Virus record (IMG/VR): IMGVR_UViG_3300046010_013256
Span: 1 to 32,241 of that record
Source: a virus
Reading direction: 5' to 3' (one strand)
Length of the DNA: 32,241 nucleotides
A model generated the notes under the pieces. The model worked only from the letters and a program-made list of their open reading frames with translations. It was not told the origin of the DNA and searched no databases. Position 1 is the stretch's first letter. Each line of letters begins with the position of its first letter. Below are positions 28,056 to 32,241 of the stretch, one piece after another. A program made the position numbers and the translations under genes.

Positions 28056-28434
28056 CACCATGATCACTTACACCCCTGGTCCCTGGCACGTGGACGACGA
28101 GTCCATGACCGCCACCGTCCGCGATAGCAAAGGCAAAGCCGTGGCCCGCTGTTACCAAGGCGACGACGACGCCCGAGCCATCGCCCGACTGCCCGACATA
28201 CTGGAGTCGATACAACGTGAGCTGAACGCGCCATATCGCATCGTTGGCACCGAACGCCCTTGGCTTATGGCCAACGGAAAGTTCTGCGCCTACGTCGACG
28301 CAATCCCCGACGTGATCGAATGCCTGCGCTTGCTCCACGAAGTCGCCTCCGATCTGGGCGGTGAATCCGAGTGGATGGATGGCCGCATTTACCGGGCCAA
28401 ATACGCCCTCAAAAGAGCCCTCAGCAATCCATGA
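28051..28434 (+). CDS. Second 'TPGPWHV' phage protein (127 aa)
   Basis: Starts MNTMITYTPGPWHVDDES, then DARAIARLPDILESIQREL, the same order of motifs as the protein at 27525 but without its Cys pairs. A second helical domain follows (IPDVIECLRLLHEVASDLGG). The two copies and the helical gene between them suggest local duplication followed by divergence. ATGA-coupled on both sides. Function unknown. Confidence 0.7.
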   Translation: MNTMITYTPGPWHVDDESMTATVRDSKGKAVARCYQGDDDARAIARLPDILESIQRELNAPYRIVGTERPWLMANGKFCAYVDAIPDVIECLRLLHEVASDLGGESEWMDGRIYRAKYALKRALSNP

Positions 28435-28727
28435 ACCCCGAAACCGAAGCCCTCTACCGCGCCCTGCACGAACTCGCCTACCTGGTCGACGAGAACGTGC
28501 CGGTCGCCCAGCAGGGCCGCCAACTCAACAGCGCCCTGGCCTACGCCTTCGAGCTGCTCGAAGAGATCTGCGTGCCGGGCACACCGAAGACCCCGCTCAT
28601 CAAGAAATGGGCCCGTGACAACGGCAAGGAATACCACGACGCCTCGCTGCTCTTCGACGAGTTCCTCGCCGGTGACCCGGAGCACTTGGAGAACATGCGC
28701 AAGATCACCCAAATCCTGAACCAATGA
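28431..28727 (+). CDS. 98-aa helical protein of unknown function
   Basis: ATG 28431 (MNPETEALYRALHELAYLV) overlaps the previous stop. Helices separated by short loops, with PGTPKTPLIKKWARDNGKEY in the middle and an acidic end. Soluble. No family recognised. ATGA-coupled downstream. Confidence 0.6.
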   Translation: MNPETEALYRALHELAYLVDENVPVAQQGRQLNSALAYAFELLEEICVPGTPKTPLIKKWARDNGKEYHDASLLFDEFLAGDPEHLENMRKITQILNQ

Positions 28728-28900
28728 ACACACCCCTGATCATCCAAACCGCCGCCCACTTCAACGCCACCCATGACTACGACATGAACGCCGCGCTCGA
28801 ACTATCATCGCTTGTGCTGCGCCATGCCCACCAAGTGCAACTGGCCCGCAAAGAAGCGGCCGATCCGCAACTCTCCTTACCCTTACTCGACACACCATGA
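28724..28900 (+). CDS. 58-aa helical protein
   Basis: ATG 28724 (MNTPLIIQTAAHFNATHDYD) to TGA 28898-28900, with ATGA overlaps at both ends. Ala/Leu/His-rich helices (NAALELSSLVLRHAHQVQL) form a probable helical hairpin. Unknown function. Confidence 0.55.
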   Translation: MNTPLIIQTAAHFNATHDYDMNAALELSSLVLRHAHQVQLARKEAADPQLSLPLLDTP

Positions 28901-29151
28901 ATCCACAATACGGCACACTAGTAGTCACCATCGGGGGCGAGCCTGCCCACGAAGGCATCCCCTGCATCCCTGCAACAACAACCCTGACCATTGACCCGCA
29001 TGAGGTCCACATCTCCAGGCCCGGATGTCCGGGGATTTCCTGGGAGAAAGAAGTCCTCGAACGCGTGGTCATTTCGTTCACCGACATCCACGAATTCGAC
29101 GACGTGAGTCTCGACGACCTCCGTCCCTGCAGCAGTTCACCCATCCACTAA
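28897..29151 (+). CDS. 84-aa beta-rich protein of unknown function
   Basis: ATG 28897 (MNPQYGTLVVTIGGEPA) overlaps the previous stop. Alternating strands (LTIDPHEVHISRPG, LERVVISFTDIHEFDD) suggest a small beta barrel. Contains CIP and GCPG Cys-turns. The next gene starts TAATG. No family recognised. Confidence 0.55.
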   Translation: MNPQYGTLVVTIGGEPAHEGIPCIPATTTLTIDPHEVHISRPGCPGISWEKEVLERVVISFTDIHEFDDVSLDDLRPCSSSPIH

Positions 29152-29309
29152 TGAAAACATACACCATCCGTTACGACGTCACCACCCAAGGCATCGCCGA
29201 AGTCCAAGCCGACTCGGAGGAAGCCGCCAAGGAAGCATTCCACGACCAATTCAACGACGGGGATTACTACATCCTGGCCGTCGACGAAGTCGCCGACATC
29301 AACCCATGA
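29151..29309 (+). CDS. 52-aa acidic protein, DpnD/PcfM-like pattern
   Basis: MKTYTIRYDVTTQGIAEVQ followed by DSEEAAKEAFHDQF has the strand-strand-helix pattern 'Y-x-V-x-x...V-x-A-x-S-E-E-E-A' of small domains related to DpnD/PcfM C-termini. TAATG start and ATGA end. Molecular role unknown. Confidence 0.55.
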   Translation: MKTYTIRYDVTTQGIAEVQADSEEAAKEAFHDQFNDGDYYILAVDEVADINP

Positions 29310-29533
29310 AAAAATACATCGTCATCTACGTCAACGGGAACAGCGAAGAATCCCTCGACGAAGAGTTCCACACCAAACAACAGGCCTTGGCCTACGTCAA
29401 TCGTCGCAACGCCGACGACCCCGACGACGAGTTCACCGAGGACACCTACTGGGAATACCACATCTACGAGCGGGTCTCCTCCTTCCGCACCGACGTCAAA
29501 GTCAAAGCCGAGATCACCCACACCGAGATATGA
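29306..29533 (+). CDS. 75-aa acidic protein, related pattern to its neighbour
   Basis: ATG 29306 (MKKYIVIYVNGNSEESLDEE). Strand-helix-strand with many Asp/Glu and Tyr (DDPDDEFTEDTYWEYHIYE). It may be a diverged sibling of the 52-aa protein (both start MK-x-Y-x-I). Strong acidity fits DNA-mimic proteins, without further evidence. ATGA-coupled. Confidence 0.55.
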   Translation: MKKYIVIYVNGNSEESLDEEFHTKQQALAYVNRRNADDPDDEFTEDTYWEYHIYERVSSFRTDVKVKAEITHTEI

Positions 29534-29742
29534 AACTCCAAGTCTACGAACGCAACGTCTACGGACGCAGCACCATCTATCCCACGGGCGAGGAGGCCCC
29601 CATCCTCCAAGCCCTGACCGGACGCAAGACCCTGACCACAGCGGATCTCTGCCACCTCAACAACCTCGGGCATGAGATCGACTTCGTCATGGACCCCGAG
29701 TCCGCCATGGCCCGCCATGCGGCCCACACCTTAACCCGATGA
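29530..29742 (+). CDS. 70-aa protein ending in the HTLTR repeat
   Basis: ATG 29530 (MKLQVYERNVYGRST). Contains strand-rich start and helix (TTADLCHLNNLGHEIDFVM). The last codons (AHTLTR, stop) fall in a 21-bp direct repeat shared with the next gene. No family recognised. Confidence 0.55.
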   Translation: MKLQVYERNVYGRSTIYPTGEEAPILQALTGRKTLTTADLCHLNNLGHEIDFVMDPESAMARHAAHTLTR

Positions 29743-29743
29743 A
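29723..29743 (+). repeat. 21-bp direct repeat, copy 1, at an ATGA junction
   Basis: Identical to 29905-29925. It covers the codons HTLTR, the stop and the next start codon. Copy spacing is 182 bp. Confidence 0.8.
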
Positions 29744-29924
29744 ACTCTACGACACATTGTCCGACGAGATCGTGGACCTCACAGTCCCCGAGATTCTCGA
29801 AGAGATCAACCGCGACCGCACCGAGGACTGGCGTGCCTACACCAAGCACGACTGGCGCGACGGCCTGCAGTTCACCTACTACGAGCTGCTCTCCGATGCG
29901 GTCTCCCACACCTTAACCCGATGA
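29739..29924 (+). CDS. 61-aa acidic protein flanked by 21-bp direct repeats
   Basis: ATG 29739 (MKLYDTLSDEIVDLTVPEIL). Acidic helices, then KHDWRDGLQFTYYELLSD. It ends HTLTR like the gene before. Repeats on both ends mark it as a cassette. Function unknown. Confidence 0.6.
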   Translation: MKLYDTLSDEIVDLTVPEILEEINRDRTEDWRAYTKHDWRDGLQFTYYELLSDAVSHTLTR

Positions 29925-29925
29925 A
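29905..29925 (+). repeat. 21-bp direct repeat, copy 2
   Basis: Identical to 29723-29743, again spanning the end of one gene and the start of the next. Confidence 0.8.
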
Positions 29926-30079
29926 CACCCGACTCACCGACCTGCATACCATCTCCACCCACATCGTCTTGAACGCCGATTACGTGGAGGAACAAAGCAC
30001 CGACAAATACACCGTGCTGCACGTGGAACCCTGGCTCTATGCCAAGTTCCTCGCGCTGCTCGAATCCATGACACAATGA
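29921..30079 (+). CDS. 52-aa protein of unknown function
   Basis: ATG 29921 (MNTRLTDLHTISTHIVLN) to TGA 30077-30079, with ATGA overlaps at both ends. Strand/helix mixture with YTVLHVEPWLYAKFLALLE. No family recognised. Confidence 0.55.
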   Translation: MNTRLTDLHTISTHIVLNADYVEEQSTDKYTVLHVEPWLYAKFLALLESMTQ

Positions 30080-30816
30080 GCTACGAATTCCACACCGAAG
30101 AATACAAGGGCTGCACGATCCGCATCGTCCAAGACGAGCACCGTGAAGATCCCCGCAAGGATCACGATCACATCGGGGACCTCACTCCCTATGACGACCG
30201 TGCGTATGAAAACCAGCCGCAAGGATTTAGACACTGGGACAGTGAGAAAGAGCGAACCGCTTTAATGTGGAAGCTCTCCGAGCGGCAACGCAAGATCCGC
30301 GAAGCCTTGGTCGGCAAACCCTTTACCGAACCCGGCACGTTTGTCTGCGACATCGACGGCGTTCCCGATCCTGACTTGGCTTTGCCCGAGCCTACATTCG
30401 ACGAGTTGATCGAGATGGCCCTGATCGACCACGTCATCATCCCCTACAAATGGGACCGAGGCAGCTACAGCAAGAGCTTCTATGAAAGCGACGACTGGAA
30501 CGAATGTTCTGGCTACGCTCACATGGCTCTCGACACCGCCCTCCAGAACTGGACCGGCACCGACAACGAGATCCGCGCGGCTGCCGAGGCCTGCCTGCGC
30601 GCCGAGCTGGAGGAGCTAAACAACTGGGCCCAAGGCAACGTAGCCGGATGGATCGCCGAGACTCCCGAAGGCGAGACCATCGCCTCAGTCTGGGGCTACT
30701 ACCCCGACGAGTATCCCAAGGAATGGGACTACCCGATCAGCGAAGCCCGCAACGCCATCGACCACTGGCTGGCCGAACAACACGAACTCGAAACCCACCT
30801 CTGCATGAACATTTAG
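30076..30816 (+). CDS. Conserved phage/plasmid hypothetical protein (246 aa)
   Basis: Begins MSYEFHTEEYKGCTIRIVQDE. Later segments IIPYKWDRGSYSKSFYES, a helix, LRAELEELNNWAQGNVAGWI and TIASVWGYYPDEYP follow the order of a widespread family whose members read 'Y-K-G-...-I-...-D-E', '...P-(F/Y)-x-(C/K)-x-W-D-x-G...', 'E-x-x-x-Y-(D/N)-x-(Y/W)-x-x-G-x-V-x-G' and 'S-x-W-G-(F/Y)-(F/Y)'. These occur on phages, plasmids and conjugative elements without known biochemical function. It is the largest protein of the small-gene region and ends the coupled run; a palindrome follows. Confidence 0.65.
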   Translation: MSYEFHTEEYKGCTIRIVQDEHREDPRKDHDHIGDLTPYDDRAYENQPQGFRHWDSEKERTALMWKLSERQRKIREALVGKPFTEPGTFVCDIDGVPDPDLALPEPTFDELIEMALIDHVIIPYKWDRGSYSKSFYESDDWNECSGYAHMALDTALQNWTGTDNEIRAAAEACLRAELEELNNWAQGNVAGWIAETPEGETIASVWGYYPDEYPKEWDYPISEARNAIDHWLAEQHELETHLCMNI

Positions 30817-30822
30817 TGCATG

Positions 30823-30837
30823 AGGTGACCACCACCT
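30823..30837 (+). promoter_or_regulatory. Palindrome variant immediately upstream of the 69-aa gene
   Basis: AGGTGACCACCACCT is a one-mismatch family member in the 25-nt gap before ATG 30842. An A/T-rich TATTTA (30837-30842) follows directly, as at other sites, but it would overlap the start codon. GAGGTGA (30822-30828) could instead serve as a Shine-Dalgarno sequence 13 nt from the ATG. Confidence 0.4.
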
Positions 30838-30841
30838 ATTT

Positions 30842-31051
30842 ATGGAAAAACTTTACACCAACATCTGTCGCTGGATCGGACTGCGCCTCTTCACCCTGGG
30901 CGCGCAGCTCTCCGGTTTCAACGTCTTCACCTTCTACCAACCCGAGGGCGATCCGTATGTGCGCGCCATCCACGTGGCCGCCGACCCCGCCCATCTCAAC
31001 TCCTCCATGAGGACCTATGTCGAGGAACTCGACCGGTCCTACGAACTATGA
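30842..31051 (+). CDS. 69-aa protein of unknown function
   Basis: ATG 30842 (MEKLYTNICRWIGLRLF). An amphipathic N-terminal helix (ICRWIGLRLFTLGAQL) could touch the membrane; the rest is soluble. It is first after a palindrome gap and ATGA-coupled to the next gene. No family recognised. Confidence 0.55.
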   Translation: MEKLYTNICRWIGLRLFTLGAQLSGFNVFTFYQPEGDPYVRAIHVAADPAHLNSSMRTYVEELDRSYEL

Positions 31052-31563
31052 AACTTAAATTCACCAACGAGAAAGCCGTCGAGGCTTGGTTCGACCGCGT
31101 GCCCAAGTGCGGCCCGACTGACCCGAGCCTCGATGTCTCCGGCTCCAACCTCATGGCCTATGGATACACCCTGTATTCCTACGGCACGCACTTCCCCATG
31201 GTCCGCTGGTTCCCTGAACAGAAGGTCTTTCTGACCAACTGTTATGGGCGGGTTTCCTCCAGCACCAACAGGCACCAGTCGTATGTGCGACGACACGCTC
31301 CGGATAGCCGTATCGAGGTCGGCGGCATGATCAAGACCAACCCTATCTCCGAGCCGACAAAGTTCCTTGATTATTGGAACGGCTGCGCACGCGTCGCTCT
31401 GGATAACGCACACAGGGCTAGAAAATTTACGCAGATGTATATCGAGCAAGCTGAGCGATTATTCCACGACCGCAACCGTTTCATCCAAGCCTTCAAACTC
31501 GACGCCCCCGAACTCCCCGAGGACGTCACCGCCGCCTTGGTAGCCCTCAAATTAGCAGCATGA
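31048..31563 (+). CDS. 171-aa phage protein with YSYGTHFP motif
   Basis: ATG 31048 (MKLKFTNEKAVEAWFDR). Residues ~42-57 read YTLYSYGTHFPMVRWFPE, followed by a Cys-Tyr turn and STNRHQSYVRR. I know this combination ('YSYGTHF' then 'S-x-x-T-x-x-H-Q-x-x-V') from small phage and plasmid proteins of unknown function. The C-terminal half is helical (VALDNAHRARKFTQMYIEQ). ATGA-coupled on both sides. Confidence 0.65.
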   Translation: MKLKFTNEKAVEAWFDRVPKCGPTDPSLDVSGSNLMAYGYTLYSYGTHFPMVRWFPEQKVFLTNCYGRVSSSTNRHQSYVRRHAPDSRIEVGGMIKTNPISEPTKFLDYWNGCARVALDNAHRARKFTQMYIEQAERLFHDRNRFIQAFKLDAPELPEDVTAALVALKLAA

Positions 31564-32006
31564 AAAAGAAACCCAACATCGCCAAAGCTGTCGAGCAAGC
31601 CCTGCTCGGTTTGCCCGACAAGATCACAGTCTACATCCCCTGGGACCCTGAACTCGAAGAACCGGGTCTCTGGGAAGATTGGCCCGGTGAACTGGTCAAC
31701 CAGTTCCCCTGTGCTTTTGCAACCGAGGAAGAGTGCGAGAAAGAGATCGCCTCCTTCGCCATCGACACCTTTGAAGCCGTAGTCCGTGGCGACATGTCTC
31801 TGCCTTCGAGCATCGACTACCCGCGCGAATACCTCCTGCACCGGAATGGTCGGATGATCCACACCGGTCACTCCCTCGACACAACCATGTTCGATCTGGT
31901 CTCCGATCGCGAGAACAGCACCGAACAATTCACCAAGAAAACTTTCAACCGCGAGTTCGCGCAATACTACGCCGAACTCGTGGCCGAACAACGCAAAGGC
32001 AAATGA
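31560..32006 (+). CDS. 148-aa acidic protein of unknown function
   Basis: ATG 31560 (MKKKPNIAKAVEQALLGLP) overlaps the previous stop. Acidic and Trp/Pro-rich in the first third (WDPELEEPGLWEDWPGELV), then helix, then NREFAQYYAELVAEQRKGK. No membrane segment and no family recognised. Confidence 0.6.
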   Translation: MKKKPNIAKAVEQALLGLPDKITVYIPWDPELEEPGLWEDWPGELVNQFPCAFATEEECEKEIASFAIDTFEAVVRGDMSLPSSIDYPREYLLHRNGRMIHTGHSLDTTMFDLVSDRENSTEQFTKKTFNREFAQYYAELVAEQRKGK

Positions 32007-32188
32007 CCACCCTCCCCTACAACGGAAAGATCCACCTGATCACCGGTCCCCTGGCCCGCCTGACCAAGCTCCACGGCGTCGAGCCGGTGCGGGAGGCCCT
32101 TCACTATCATCAAATGACGCCCTCTTTTCACAATGCGGCGCTCATCGAGCAACGCATCGAAGAAACCCAAACCCAACAACCCACATAA
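32003..32188 (+). CDS. 61-aa protein of unknown function
   Basis: ATG 32003 (MTTLPYNGKIHLITGPLARL) overlaps the previous stop. Helix-rich with His (REALHYHQMTPSFHNAALI). It ends QTQQPT near TAA 32186-32188. No family recognised. Confidence 0.55.
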   Translation: MTTLPYNGKIHLITGPLARLTKLHGVEPVREALHYHQMTPSFHNAALIEQRIEETQTQQPT

Positions 32189-32193
32189 CCATT

Positions 32194-32241
32194 ATGCACG
32201 TAGGAATAACTCGGGAGCTTCTCAATAAAGTCTCCCACCGC
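32194..32241 (+). CDS. 5' end of a further gene, cut by the window
   Basis: ATG 32194, 5 nt after the previous stop, opens a frame of 16 codons (MHVGITRELLNKVSHR) to the window edge. Nothing more can be said. Confidence 0.4.
   Translation, partial: MHVGITRELLNKVSHR

Noticed and set aside
25257-32241. CRISPR array suggested by multiple direct repeats
   Set aside because: Repeats are only paired, lie over gene junctions, and the intervening DNA is coding. There is no regular repeat-spacer pattern.

Overview
This window is part of the genome of a tailed, probably temperate double-stranded DNA phage or prophage. The head genes run in the order terminase, portal, scaffold, coat and are followed by a tail fibre. 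A tyrosine recombinase, a family A DNA polymerase, a primase-helicase and a long run of tiny translationally coupled genes complete the picture. Head-gene order and the sizes of portal, scaffold and coat resemble P22-type podoviruses, but no P22 homology can be proven here. The recombinase has a degenerate active site (NxxR, GNS, Tyr) of a type I associate with integrases of Verrucomicrobiota and relatives. Together with CA-rich leaders and sparse Shine-Dalgarno sites, this makes a Verrucomicrobiota-like host plausible but unproven.

Layout. 1-10463 (minus strand): structural module, read right to left: TerL, a 170-aa protein, a glycosyltransferase-like protein, a 118-aa linker protein, portal, three small proteins, scaffold, major capsid protein, a 120-aa protein and a tail fibre that leaves the window at base 1. 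10464-10732: divergent control region with a candidate attP core and the integrase promoter/operator. 10733-22162 (plus strand): integrase, two ribbon-helix-helix proteins, an excisionase-like HTH protein, RuvC-like nuclease, SNF2-type helicase, a Cas4/RecB-like nuclease that appears split by an inserted gene, a probable ssDNA-binding protein, DNA polymerase, a DUF1599/Nmad1-like protein, small genes and a PrimPol/SF3 helicase. 22163-24026: almost gene-free, with structured-RNA candidates, a G-quadruplex-rich imperfect palindrome around an AT-rich element (candidate replication origin), and one 47-aa minus-strand gene with a perfect Shine-Dalgarno sequence. 24027-32241: about 30 very small genes, nearly all plus-strand and ATGA-coupled, with a solitary minus-strand HTH gene that could be the missing small terminase subunit.

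The main cross-cutting signal is a palindrome, AGGTGACnGTCACCT. It recurs at eight or more places. At three of them it lies exactly in a 16-nt spacer between -35-like and -10-like hexamers, in front of the capsid gene, the 8.6-kb head gene and the 25.3-kb small-gene cluster. This suggests a phage-wide regulon. Short direct repeats at gene junctions suggest that the small-gene region grows by exchange of ATGA-bordered cassettes. Lysis genes, most tail genes and a recognisable CI-type repressor are not visible and presumably lie outside the window.
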